Source: an uncultured Mucilaginibacter sp.
GTDB taxonomy: Bacteria > Bacteroidota > Bacteroidia > Sphingobacteriales > Sphingobacteriaceae
Length of the DNA: 64,000 nucleotides
Assembly (NCBI GenBank): GCA_913775265.1
Contig: CAJYJH010000041.1
Coordinates: forward strand, 62,001 to 126,000
Direction: 5' to 3'
Shown here: positions 1 to 8,824 of the stretch, in pieces
How the letters are laid out: each line of letters opens with the position of its first letter
How positions within the stretch are numbered: position 1 is the stretch's first letter
Notes under the pieces: generated by a model
Databases searched by the model: none
What the model saw: only the letters and a program-made list of their open reading frames with translations
Told to the model about the DNA's origin: nothing
Program-made: the position numbers and the translations under genes

Positions 1-177
1 GAATTATTGATCCATACCAACTGCAACGTAAATGAGGCTGCCTTCCAGGCAGGATTCAACGACATTAAATATTTTCGAGAACATTTTAACAAACAGTTCG
101 GCGTCAATCCCTCTGAATTTGTTAAGAAGCACCGGGCTACATTTCAAACATCGTATCGGATGAGGCAACTCGGATAA
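1..177 (+). CDS. AraC-family transcriptional regulator, C-terminal fragment (possibly a hybrid two-component regulator)
   Basis: The frame is open from base 1 and ends at a TAA at 175-177, giving the last 58 residues of a protein that starts outside the window. The residues AAFQAGFNDIKYFREHF followed by KQFGVNPSEF are the second helix-turn-helix and closing signature of AraC-type DNA-binding domains. In Bacteroidota this domain sits either in plain AraC activators or at the end of hybrid two-component system regulators that control polysaccharide loci. The missing N-terminus prevents choosing. It lies directly upstream of, and in line with, the SusC/SusD locus, and is probably its activator (inference). 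Confidence 0.85.
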   Translation, partial: ELLIHTNCNVNEAAFQAGFNDIKYFREHFNKQFGVNPSEFVKKHRATFQTSYRMRQLG

Positions 178-280
178 AAGTCTAACAGCTGTAAAATTTA
201 TATATCTATAATAAAAAGTAATAATCGTTTTGATGGTTGCGATTTTACCGTAGTGAATCCTACAACATCAATGGATAATT

Positions 281-362
281 AGGGGTAAAAAACGATTGCT
301 AAGAGGGGTTAATAAGTGTTTAAATACAATTTTGACCCCTATAATTTACAGTTTTACCCCCT
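281..362. promoter_or_regulatory. Four-copy AGGGGTnAAA box cluster, candidate operator of the polysaccharide locus
   Basis: The 381-bp gap 178-558 between the AraC-type gene and susC carries four related boxes. Two are forward, AGGGGTAAAA at 281-290 and AGGGGTTAAT at 304-313. Two are inverted, reading AGGGGTCAAA (340 to 331) and GGGGGTAAAA (361 to 352). Same-strand copies are 23 and 21 bp apart, about two helical turns, and the set is symmetric around position 321. Paired direct repeats at this spacing are typical of AraC-family sites, so this is inferred to bind the regulator whose end lies at 1-177. I saw no clear TAnnTTTG box upstream of susC and nothing else in the gap. Confidence 0.55.
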
Positions 363-558
363 CTGAGCTATCGCAAATACTACTTACTTCGTTTTTATAA
401 AGCAACGCCATTTATCCAGGCTAACGTTTAAAAACCAAACTTAAAGTTCAAAGAGTAACCTCAATGTACATAGCGCGAGGCTGATATGTTGAAGTTCTAT
501 TCGCCCTCCTTTAATAAATTGCTTGCTTTACAAACCAATTAAACTTAATAAATAATGT

Positions 559-3500
559 ATGAGAAAGAACTTTACAAATCTCATTTTACTTGTGTTTTTA
601 TTTAGCGTCGCATTAGCGGGCTTATCACCCAAAGCGTTTGCCCAAAGCTCCTACACAGTTGTGGGCAGGGTGCTCGATAGTAAAAGCATACCATTGCCGG
701 GAGCCACCGTAAAGGTGGACGGTTTACAGCAAGGCACCGTAGCTGATGCGAACGGCAGTTTTAAAATCACTTTAAATTCTCCTGCAACCTTGGTGGTTTC
801 TTTCACAGGGATGGTGCCAAAACGAGTGCAGGTCAGCTCATCTAACAGCCAGATTGAAGTTAACCTGGCCGATGGTGGCAAACAGCTTAACGATGTAGTG
901 ATAGTGGGTTACGGTACGCAACGTCGTGCAGATGTTACAGGCTCTGTTGCTTCGGTACCTAAATCCCGTTTATCGCAGTTGCCTGTAACTAACGTATTGC
1001 AGGCTTTAGAAGGTGCTGTACCGGGGGTAAACATCACTACGGTATCATCGGTGCCGGGCGGTCAGCCGGTGGCTTTGGTAAGAGGTCAAAATTCAATTAC
1101 GGCAAGCTCTGATCCATTTATAGTTGTTGATGGTATACCATTGAGTAAAACCGGAGGTACTTTGAATGACATCAATCCTAATGACATTGCTTCCATGGAA
1201 ATATTGAAAGATGCATCGGCTGCCGCTGTTTATGGTACTAACGGTTCTAACGGTGTTATCATTATTACTACCAAAAGAGGGGCAAGCGGAAAACCGGTAA
1301 TCAGATATAGCGGATATGGCGGATGGGAAAATTATGCGCATAAATTAGAGCCTCGTGATCCGGCATCGTTTACGCAAAAATATTTGGATTATCTATCACA
1401 AAATAATTTAAAACAGCAATTTACTGAGCCGGTATACAATAATGGAGAGCGTGCCAATTATGCTGCGGGCAAAACAGTAGATTGGTTAAACGCAGTAAGT
1501 CAGCAAGGTTATATGCAAAATCACAATCTTAGTGTACAAGGTGGTAGTGAAGATGTAAAATATTATATATCAGGCGACTACCTAAAGCAAAAAGGTGTTT
1601 TGCAAGGCTATCAGTATCAGCGTGTAAGTTTTCGATCAAATCTCGACATTAATGTTACCAAATTTTTAACAGTCGGTACCTCTGCTTATGTTACTAATAA
1701 TAATTATGATGGTGGCCGTGTAAACTTGCTTTTTGCTACTGCCTTGAGCCCATATGGCAACATCTATAACCCAGATGGTACTTTCGCCATTTATCCGCAG
1801 GCACCAGAACAGCTATATACTAATCCGTTTTTAGGGTTAACTACAGATGTTTTGAACCGTAGTGTAAACATGGTAGGTAACGGCTATGCCGAAGTTAAAT
1901 TTGGCGGGATATTAAAAGGCTTGAAATATCGTCTTAATACATCATACAACTTCCTCCCTACCCGTAAAAGCACTTATAGCGGTCGATTAGCTAATACTCC
2001 TTTGGGATCTGCATTTACGCGAAATACTGAGACTACCAGCTACACCATTGACAATTTACTGTATTATGTTCGTGATTTTGATAAAAGCCGGATCGACTTC
2101 ACGGGACTATATGGTGCACAACGTCGCCGTTATGTACTTACAGATGCTGGCGCTACGGGGTTTGTTAACGATGCGTTGTCTTATAACAATTTGATTGCAG
2201 GCGCCACGCCTAACGTAAACTCCTTTTCCAATCGATATGCTTTAAATTATCAGATGGCCCGCTTAGTCTATTCTTATGATCAACGTTATGTAGCTACGTT
2301 TACTGTTCGCCGCGACGGTTCAGCAGTTTTTGGTGCAAACACCGACAAGTTTGGTACATTTCCATCGGCTGCTTTGGCTTGGAATATAAGCAACGAGGCT
2401 TTTATGAAAAGTGTGAAGTTTGTTAACATCTTAAAGTTACGCGGCTCGTATGGAAAAGCAGGAAACGAAGCTATAAATGTCTATGGGACTATAACTACAG
2501 ACCGAACTGTTAGATACCCGTTCAATGGCACCGCTTATACTGGTGTGCAGGCAGACAACTTGGGGAACGCTAACTTAGTTTGGGAGGCTTCAAAGCCATT
2601 AAATATCGGTGTCGACTTCTCATTGTTTAATAGCCGTGTAAATGGTACGGTTGATGTTTATAACACAACAAACAGTGGTTTACTTTTACGCCGTGGATTA
2701 CCCGCAATAACAGGCTACGCAAACGTTTTTGATAATATCGGAAAAACCAGAAATCGCGGTATCGAGGTGACCTTGAATACTAAAAACGTTCAACTGAATA
2801 AGTTTAGTTGGGAAAGCAATATCGTATTTGCTGCCAATAAAAACAAAATTGTTGACCTATATGGTGACCAGCAAAGTGACGTAGGTAACCGTTGGTTTAT
2901 TGGTTCGCCAGTGAGTGTTATTTACGATTATAAGATGACTGGTGTTTGGCAAACCGGCGAGGATGCCTCAAAACAAGACCCTGGTGCTAAACCTGGCGAT
3001 TTAAAGTTTGCCGACACCAATGGTGATGGAAGAATTACTCCTGACGATCGTGTGGTTTTAGGTCAAATACAACCTAAATGGACTGGTGGTTTATCAAATA
3101 CTTTTAGATACAGTAATTTAAGCTTGACCGTATTTATACAGACAGCCCAAGGAATGCTTAGAAACAATGCTGACTATAATTATGCTGATGAAGCTGGCCG
3201 TCGTAATACCCCAGCTGAAATTGGTTATTGGACGCCAACTAATGGTAGCCAGGAGTTTCAGTCATTGGCTTATACTAATACCCGTGGTTATGGATATCCA
3301 CGCAATGCCAGTTACACCCGTTTAAAAGATATTACTTTAAGTTATACGGTACCGCAAAACGTTGCCAACAAGTTAGGATTGTCTACCCTGAGTGTATATG
3401 CAAGCGGACGTAACCTGCACACCTGGACCAAGTGGATAGGTTGGGATCCAGAACAAACCTACTACACCCGCGGCAGCGGTAATTCAAACAATAATCAAAT

Positions 3501-3579
3501 TGCCTTCGATGCTGATTTTACTAACAACTATCCTGTTACGCGCACCATCGTATTCGGTCTCAATATTTCATTAAAATAA
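559..3579 (+). CDS. SusC-like TonB-dependent outer-membrane glycan transporter
   Basis: This 1006-residue outer-membrane receptor should import oligosaccharides released at the cell surface, energised by TonB, with the SusD lipoprotein encoded 19 bp downstream as its lid. A signal peptide ends near AFAQ (residue 29). A CarboxypepD_reg-like beta-sandwich follows (about 32-105). The SusC TonB-box signature DVVIVGYGTQ sits near 113-122. The plug domain follows, with SVPGGQP and DASAAAVYGTNGSNGVI motifs, and then the beta-barrel to the C-terminus. Length is usual for the family. The substrate cannot be read from the protein; the linked enzymes suggest arabinogalactan fragments (inference). The start ATG is the first in frame and directly opens the signal peptide. 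Confidence 0.95.
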   Translation: MRKNFTNLILLVFLFSVALAGLSPKAFAQSSYTVVGRVLDSKSIPLPGATVKVDGLQQGTVADANGSFKITLNSPATLVVSFTGMVPKRVQVSSSNSQIEVNLADGGKQLNDVVIVGYGTQRRADVTGSVASVPKSRLSQLPVTNVLQALEGAVPGVNITTVSSVPGGQPVALVRGQNSITASSDPFIVVDGIPLSKTGGTLNDINPNDIASMEILKDASAAAVYGTNGSNGVIIITTKRGASGKPVIRYSGYGGWENYAHKLEPRDPASFTQKYLDYLSQNNLKQQFTEPVYNNGERANYAAGKTVDWLNAVSQQGYMQNHNLSVQGGSEDVKYYISGDYLKQKGVLQGYQYQRVSFRSNLDINVTKFLTVGTSAYVTNNNYDGGRVNLLFATALSPYGNIYNPDGTFAIYPQAPEQLYTNPFLGLTTDVLNRSVNMVGNGYAEVKFGGILKGLKYRLNTSYNFLPTRKSTYSGRLANTPLGSAFTRNTETTSYTIDNLLYYVRDFDKSRIDFTGLYGAQRRRYVLTDAGATGFVNDALSYNNLIAGATPNVNSFSNRYALNYQMARLVYSYDQRYVATFTVRRDGSAVFGANTDKFGTFPSAALAWNISNEAFMKSVKFVNILKLRGSYGKAGNEAINVYGTITTDRTVRYPFNGTAYTGVQADNLGNANLVWEASKPLNIGVDFSLFNSRVNGTVDVYNTTNSGLLLRRGLPAITGYANVFDNIGKTRNRGIEVTLNTKNVQLNKFSWESNIVFAANKNKIVDLYGDQQSDVGNRWFIGSPVSVIYDYKMTGVWQTGEDASKQDPGAKPGDLKFADTNGDGRITPDDRVVLGQIQPKWTGGLSNTFRYSNLSLTVFIQTAQGMLRNNADYNYADEAGRRNTPAEIGYWTPTNGSQEFQSLAYTNTRGYGYPRNASYTRLKDITLSYTVPQNVANKLGLSTLSVYASGRNLHTWTKWIGWDPEQTYYTRGSGNSNNNQIAFDADFTNNYPVTRTIVFGLNISLK

Positions 3580-3598
3580 TTCAAACTTAATCAAGAAC

Positions 3599-5218
3599 AT
3601 GAAAAAGTTGACCATTATATTAGGCGCGGCATCTGCGCTACTATTAGGTGCTTCTTCTTGCAAGAAGAGTTTTCTCGACGAAAAGCCGTATTCATCTTAC
3701 GCTTCATCAACCGTTGCCGACTCATTAGGCTTCGAAGCTTCGTTGGTTGGTTTATATCAATACCATTCTGGAACACTTGCTTGGTCGGGCGATCAGGGTT
3801 TTCCAAGTGTTTGGCAAGTAGGTACCGACGTAGCCAATGCTACTGCTAATCAGCAAGGTGTTGAAGTTCCATATTATAACTACCAGCAACTTACTTCAAC
3901 AGATCGTGGTTCGTCGATCATCTGGAGCCGGTATTATGCTTTAGTCAACAACGCAAATATCATTATTGAAAACTTAGGTTCAACGAGCAGTTTGGGTCCG
4001 GTAGGCAAGCGTTTAGTAGATGCTGAAGCAAGATTTTTCAGAGCTTACGCTTACAATACGTTGGCTACTTTATACGGTCGGGTACCACTTATTTTGAAAA
4101 CGGTTACAGGTGTTAAGCTTGATTTTACCCGTAATTCTTTAGATGAGGTCAATAACCAGATTGTAAGTGATTTGACTACGGCTATAGCCGGTTTGCCCGA
4201 TTTAAATGCAGGTAACAGTCGGGTCAACACCGCAAATAAACCAGTAAGTCGAGCCAACAAATATATGGCTATGCAACTGTTAGCCGAGGTATATCTGCGC
4301 ATGGGTAAAAACGACCTGGCTGAGCAGCAGGCACAAAATGTTATCAATAGTGGTAAATTTAGCCTTATCCGCTCCCGTTATGGTGTACGCGCTGGTAGCG
4401 CCGGTGATTATTATTCAGATATGTTTGTTTATGGTAATCAACGTCGTGCGCAGGGTAACAGCGAAGCAATCTGGGTATTGGAACAAGAAAACCCCAATTT
4501 AGTTCCGGGTGGTAATACTGACGCTGCTCAGCAACGCCGCGTGTTTGGAGCTGCATACTATCAAATACCTGGTATGGCATTGGCCGATTCTTTAGGCGGT
4601 CGTGGTATTGCCCGTTTAAGATTAAGCAATTGGGTGTTATATGGCTTATACAGAGGTAATGATATTAGGAACTCACAGTACAGCATTAAGCGTCGTTATT
4701 ATTATAATGATCCGGCATACCCTGCTTTAATCGGTAAGCAGGTTCCTTTCACTGGTGCTGATACACTATTCCGCATCTGTCCAAGCACTACCAAATGGGG
4801 CGCTTTCGATCCTAACGATACCTTCGGTTATGCCATGATTAAAGATTTTATCCTGATGCGTTTAGGCGAAACTTATCTATTACTTGCCGAGGCGCAGGTA
4901 AAACAAGGAAAATTAGCTGATGCTGCTAACTCCATCAATGTGTTACGTACCCGTGCTAATGCTGCTCAGGTAAGTGCTTCTGATATGAATCTTAACTTCG
5001 TACTGGACGAACGTGCCCGCGAACTGGTAGCAGAAGAGAACCGTCGGATGACGTTAATGCGTACCGGGACTTTGGTTGAACGCGCCCTGAGACTAAACTC
5101 TAACGATGCACAAAAACCAATCACTGGCTTAACTGCTACCAACTTGTTGTTGCCCATTCCCCTAAATGACATCCAAATAAACAAAGACGCTAAACTAGAG
5201 CAAAATCCAGGCTATTAG
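3599..5218 (+). CDS. SusD/RagB-like surface glycan-binding lipoprotein
   Basis: This 539-residue lipoprotein is the expected surface partner of the SusC transporter. The N-terminus has a signal peptide ending in the lipobox ASSC with Cys21 as the lipidation site, followed by the usual KKSFLDEKP. The middle has the SusD-type helical repeats (for example EARFFRAYAYNTLATLYGRVPL near 141). The C-terminus has the conserved LLLAEAQVKQG, LRTRANA and LDERARELVAEENRR segments and closes with a QNPGY-type ending, as usual in RagB/SusD. It captures oligosaccharides and passes them to SusC (family knowledge). A strong terminator hairpin follows 10 bp after its stop. Confidence 0.95.
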   Translation: MKKLTIILGAASALLLGASSCKKSFLDEKPYSSYASSTVADSLGFEASLVGLYQYHSGTLAWSGDQGFPSVWQVGTDVANATANQQGVEVPYYNYQQLTSTDRGSSIIWSRYYALVNNANIIIENLGSTSSLGPVGKRLVDAEARFFRAYAYNTLATLYGRVPLILKTVTGVKLDFTRNSLDEVNNQIVSDLTTAIAGLPDLNAGNSRVNTANKPVSRANKYMAMQLLAEVYLRMGKNDLAEQQAQNVINSGKFSLIRSRYGVRAGSAGDYYSDMFVYGNQRRAQGNSEAIWVLEQENPNLVPGGNTDAAQQRRVFGAAYYQIPGMALADSLGGRGIARLRLSNWVLYGLYRGNDIRNSQYSIKRRYYYNDPAYPALIGKQVPFTGADTLFRICPSTTKWGAFDPNDTFGYAMIKDFILMRLGETYLLLAEAQVKQGKLADAANSINVLRTRANAAQVSASDMNLNFVLDERARELVAEENRRMTLMRTGTLVERALRLNSNDAQKPITGLTATNLLLPIPLNDIQINKDAKLEQNPGY

Positions 5219-5228
5219 TGTAACGTTC

Positions 5229-5262
5229 AAGTGACAGGCTAAAATCGCCTGTCACTTTTTTA
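5229..5262 (+). terminator. Intrinsic terminator after susD
   Basis: The stem AAGTGACAGGC / GCCTGTCACTT is perfect, the loop is 7 nt (TAAAATC) and a T run follows. It lies between susD and the first enzyme gene. It should either end or partly attenuate transcription, so that SusC/SusD would be made in excess over the downstream enzymes. Confidence 0.85.
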
Positions 5263-5274
5263 TTCCTTTACTCT

Positions 5275-6621
5275 ATGAATTTCACTGTTCCTTCATGTCT
5301 AAAGCTAATTGCAGGCATATGCTTACTCTCAGTCATAAGTGAGTCGGCATCGGCACAGCAAAAAGATATTAAGGTAAGTACCATTGCCCGAAATGCTTGG
5401 GCTAATAATTCTGTTAACACGGTTATCTTCCGTAAAAATGCTCTGGTTACTTTTAAAGGAACTCAGTATGCTTCTTATTACGATTCTGCTCAATATGTAG
5501 TACTGGCTAAACGATTGGTTGGTGCTTCAAAATGGCAAATACAACGCACCCCTTACACCGGCGATGCCACCGATGCACACAAATCCATCAGCATAATGGT
5601 AGATGGTGCAGGTATAGTGCATGTAGCCTGGGGGCAGCACAATAATGCGTTAAATTACGCCAAAGGACTTAAATCGGGCTCCCTTAAATTAGGACCGAAG
5701 CTGGGCATGACCGGCAACAAAGAAAATAAGTTAAGTTACCCCGAGTTTTATCGCCTGGCGAATGGCAATCTGATTTTTTTATATCGCGATGGTGGTTCGG
5801 GTAACGGTAACTTAATAATAAATTATTACAACACTAAAACCGGTAGCTGGAAGCGCCTGCAGGATAACTTGATTGATGGTGAAGGGCAACGCAATGCCTA
5901 TTGGCAACTGGCTACTGATAAAGCCGGTGCCATGCACCTCTCATGGGTGTGGCGCGAAACGCCTGATGTAGCCAGTAATCACGATCTGGCTTATGCCTGC
6001 TCAAAAGATGGTGGCATCACCTGGCAAAAATCAACCGGCGAATTATATAAACTACCCATCACGGCAGCAACGGCAGAGTATGCGTGCAAAATTCCGCAAA
6101 AAAGCGAATTGATCAACCAAACTTCCATGTTTGCTGATGATAAGGGCAACCCGTTTATTGCCACTTACTGGCGCGAAGCAGGGCAGGAGATTCCGCAGTA
6201 TCATTTGGTTTATAAGAACGGTATTGAATGGAAAGTAAGCAATCTGGCTTTCCGAAAATCTGCCTTTTCACTTTCTGGGCAGGGATCTAAAAGCATACCC
6301 ATCGCTAGGCCGCAAATAATTGCATGGCAAAATAAAGGCGCTTTGGCAGCAGGTCTGATTTTCAGAGATGCCGAACGGGGTAGCAAAGTATCCATCGCAG
6401 TATGCGAGAACTTGCAGCAAGCTAAATGGAAAGTTAAAGATTTGAGTGATTACAGCGTTGGTGCATGGGAGCCGACTTTAGATACTGAACTTTGGAAAGA
6501 CAAGCACCTGCTTAATCTTTTTGTACAAAAGGTAACCCAGGTAGATGGCGAAGGTCTGGCGAAAGAAAAGCCCGAAGCTGTACAGGTTTTGCAATGGCAG
6601 CCTCAATCAAATAAAAAATAA
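5275..6621 (+). CDS. BNR_4 beta-propeller protein, candidate rhamnose-glucuronate-cleaving enzyme (GH145/PL27-like)
   Basis: This is a secreted 448-residue protein with a signal peptide ending near ASAQ (residue 28). It has the BNR_4 seven-bladed propeller pattern: AHKSISIMVDGAG around His102, then VHVAWGQHNNALNYA with His122, and a typical KDGGITWQ blade. From family knowledge, this fold includes ulvan lyases (PL24/PL25) and the GH145 and PL27 enzymes that remove rhamnose capping glucuronic acid on arabinogalactan proteins, with an active-site His in the same region. The GH88 gene starts immediately after the stop. A GH88 enzyme would remove an unsaturated uronate, so a lyase role is attractive but inferred. 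An inactive binding propeller is the alternative. Confidence 0.7.
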   Translation: MNFTVPSCLKLIAGICLLSVISESASAQQKDIKVSTIARNAWANNSVNTVIFRKNALVTFKGTQYASYYDSAQYVVLAKRLVGASKWQIQRTPYTGDATDAHKSISIMVDGAGIVHVAWGQHNNALNYAKGLKSGSLKLGPKLGMTGNKENKLSYPEFYRLANGNLIFLYRDGGSGNGNLIINYYNTKTGSWKRLQDNLIDGEGQRNAYWQLATDKAGAMHLSWVWRETPDVASNHDLAYACSKDGGITWQKSTGELYKLPITAATAEYACKIPQKSELINQTSMFADDKGNPFIATYWREAGQEIPQYHLVYKNGIEWKVSNLAFRKSAFSLSGQGSKSIPIARPQIIAWQNKGALAAGLIFRDAERGSKVSIAVCENLQQAKWKVKDLSDYSVGAWEPTLDTELWKDKHLLNLFVQKVTQVDGEGLAKEKPEAVQVLQWQPQSNKK

Positions 6622-7836
6622 ATGACAACATACTTAAAAAAGACATTTTGGTCAGCAGCCCTTTTCGCCGGCTTTTTAGGCCAGGCAAGTGCGCAAAACG
6701 GCAGAGGGCTGGTTGCAGACAAGAACCTGGTTAACCAAGCTAACGGCATTTTTAAAAGGGCTGACCAGCAGTACCGTTATTTGGCGAGCCGCTTGCCAGC
6801 CGGGCGTTTCCCCAAAACTTATTATGCTAAAAACGATAGCCTGGGCACCAGTGGCTCTGATTGGTGGTGCAGCGGCTTTTACCCCGGTACACTATTGTAT
6901 CTTTACAAGCAAACGCACAATACTGCTACGCTTACCGAAGCTGAGCGGATGCTAAAATTGCTGGAGGTGGAGCAGTATAACAAAACCACGCACGACCTGG
7001 GTTTTATGATGTACTGCAGTTTTGGCAATGCACTGCAAATTGCGCCTAAGCCAGAGTACAAGCAAATTTTGATCAATAGTGCCAAGTCATTATCAAGCCG
7101 GTTTAACCCTAAAATAGGAGCGATTAAATCATGGGATTCTAAAAAGCCTGAATACCTGGTGATCATCGACAACATGATGAACCTCGAACTGCTGTTTTGG
7201 GCAACACGTGTTACGGGCGACTCCAGCTACTACAAGATAGCCGTTACCCACGCCAATACCACCATGAAAAACCATTTCCGGTCAGATTATAGCTCGTATC
7301 ATGTGCTTAACTATAACCCCGAAACTGGCGCTGTACAGCAAAAACGTACTGCCCAAGGTTATGCAGATGAGTCAGCTTGGGCGCGTGGGCAGGCGTGGGG
7401 ATTGTATGGTTACACCGTAATGTACCGCGAAACCAAAAACAAAAAATACCTCGATCAGGCTAATCATATTGCGCAGTTCATTCTAAATCATCCTAATCTG
7501 CCTAAAGACAAAATTCCTTACTGGGATTTTAATGCGCCTAATATTCCGAATACTTTAAAAGATGCTTCGGCCGGTGCAGTAATGGCTTCGGGGTTATTGG
7601 AACTATGCCGGTATGTCGATCAAAGCAAGGCGAAAACTTACTTTAATGCGGCACAAACTATGCTTAAAACGCTTTCGGCCCCACCATATTTAGCAGCGCC
7701 AAAAACCAACGGTGGTTTTATTTTACAGCACAGCGTAGGGCATATTCCGCAGAAAACGGAAGTTGACGTTCCGCTAACCTATGCCGATTATTATTACATC
7801 GAAGGCCTTATGCGTTACAATAAATTTAGTCGTTAA
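6622..7836 (+). CDS. GH88-family unsaturated glucuronyl hydrolase
   Basis: This secreted or periplasmic (alpha/alpha)6-barrel enzyme of 404 residues hydrolyses delta-4,5-unsaturated uronic acid from lyase products. The signal peptide ends near ASAQ (residue 25). The family motifs SDWWCSGFYPG (79-89), THDLGFM with Asp125, IDNMMN with Asp183 and ARGQAWGLYGY (near 254-264) are present. Asp125 and Asp183 correspond to the two catalytic aspartates of characterised unsaturated glucuronyl hydrolases. It begins at the base after the BNR_4 stop, so the two are probably translationally coupled, consistent with successive action on the same uronate. GH105 is a related alternative, but the WCSGFYPG motif favours GH88. 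Confidence 0.88.
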   Translation: MTTYLKKTFWSAALFAGFLGQASAQNGRGLVADKNLVNQANGIFKRADQQYRYLASRLPAGRFPKTYYAKNDSLGTSGSDWWCSGFYPGTLLYLYKQTHNTATLTEAERMLKLLEVEQYNKTTHDLGFMMYCSFGNALQIAPKPEYKQILINSAKSLSSRFNPKIGAIKSWDSKKPEYLVIIDNMMNLELLFWATRVTGDSSYYKIAVTHANTTMKNHFRSDYSSYHVLNYNPETGAVQQKRTAQGYADESAWARGQAWGLYGYTVMYRETKNKKYLDQANHIAQFILNHPNLPKDKIPYWDFNAPNIPNTLKDASAGAVMASGLLELCRYVDQSKAKTYFNAAQTMLKTLSAPPYLAAPKTNGGFILQHSVGHIPQKTEVDVPLTYADYYYIEGLMRYNKFSR

Positions 7837-7861
7837 CGGAAGCTAAACACACACTTAAATT

Positions 7862-8812
7862 ATGTTTAAATCATTCCTTTTCTCAATCTGCCTGATTACA
7901 GGTCTTGGCGCTAAGGCGCAAAGCGTTGACACGCTGAACGCCCCGGCCGCAGCTTTGCCCGGAGTATACGCCGATCCTAATATTGCTGCTTTTAATAAAA
8001 AGTTTTACATCTATCCTACTACCGATGGTACTGTTGGCTGGATGTCGACCTACTTCACTTGTTGGTCGTCAAATAACCTTGTCGATTGGAAGAACGAAGG
8101 TGTAATTTTAGATTTACCTAAAGATTTAACCTGGGCTAAAGAGCGTGCTTGGGCACCGGCCATCGCTAAAAAGAACAATAAATATTATTTCTACTATTCG
8201 GCCGATGTAAACATTGGTGTGGCGGTTAGTGATAAACCGACTGGTCCGTTTAAAGATCCGATTGGTAAGCCTTTAATTAAACGTGGTAGCCTGCGCGGGC
8301 AGATGATTGACCCAATGGTATTTGTAGATGATGACGGTAGCGCCTATATGTATTGGGGACAGGGCCAATGTCACGCGGTGAAGCTGAATGATGACATGGT
8401 TAGCTGCGACACTTCTAAAATTATCAATTTTAAACCTGAAGGTTATAATGAGGGGCCTTTCGTAATCAAACGTAAAGGTATCTATTATTTAATGTGGTCT
8501 GAGTATGATACCCGCGATCCGCGGTATTCTATCGCTTACGCTACTTCAACTTCACCGTTAGGACCATTTACTAAGGTGGTTAATCAGCCGGTGCTAAAAG
8601 GCAAAGGTGTAGTTAAAGGTGCTGGTCATCACTCGGTAGTTAACGTGCCGGGCACCGACCAATGGTTTATTGCTTATCACCGTTTCAAAATTCCGGGTGG
8701 TGATGGCTATAACCGTGAAACCTGCATATCACCGATGTATTTTGATAAAGACGGTAAAATATTGCCGGTTAACGTTTTTGAAAAAATAAAGCCTGTCAAG
8801 ATCAAAAAGTAA
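7862..8812 (+). CDS. GH43 glycoside hydrolase, probable alpha-L-arabinofuranosidase
   Basis: This is a five-bladed propeller glycosidase of 316 residues with a signal peptide ending near AKAQ (residue 20). The complete GH43 triad is visible: base Asp38 in YADPN, pKa-tuning Asp150 in MIDPMVFVDDDG and acid Glu197 in NEGPF. A late GAGHHS motif, usual near the metal site, is also present. GH43 enzymes act on arabinose or xylose side chains, and next to an exo-galactanase an arabinofuranosidase role is most likely (inference). No carbohydrate-binding module is attached. It is the third enzyme gene of the locus, 25 bp after GH88. Confidence 0.88.
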   Translation: MFKSFLFSICLITGLGAKAQSVDTLNAPAAALPGVYADPNIAAFNKKFYIYPTTDGTVGWMSTYFTCWSSNNLVDWKNEGVILDLPKDLTWAKERAWAPAIAKKNNKYYFYYSADVNIGVAVSDKPTGPFKDPIGKPLIKRGSLRGQMIDPMVFVDDDGSAYMYWGQGQCHAVKLNDDMVSCDTSKIINFKPEGYNEGPFVIKRKGIYYLMWSEYDTRDPRYSIAYATSTSPLGPFTKVVNQPVLKGKGVVKGAGHHSVVNVPGTDQWFIAYHRFKIPGGDGYNRETCISPMYFDKDGKILPVNVFEKIKPVKIKK

Positions 8813-8824
8813 GCATCGTTTTAA

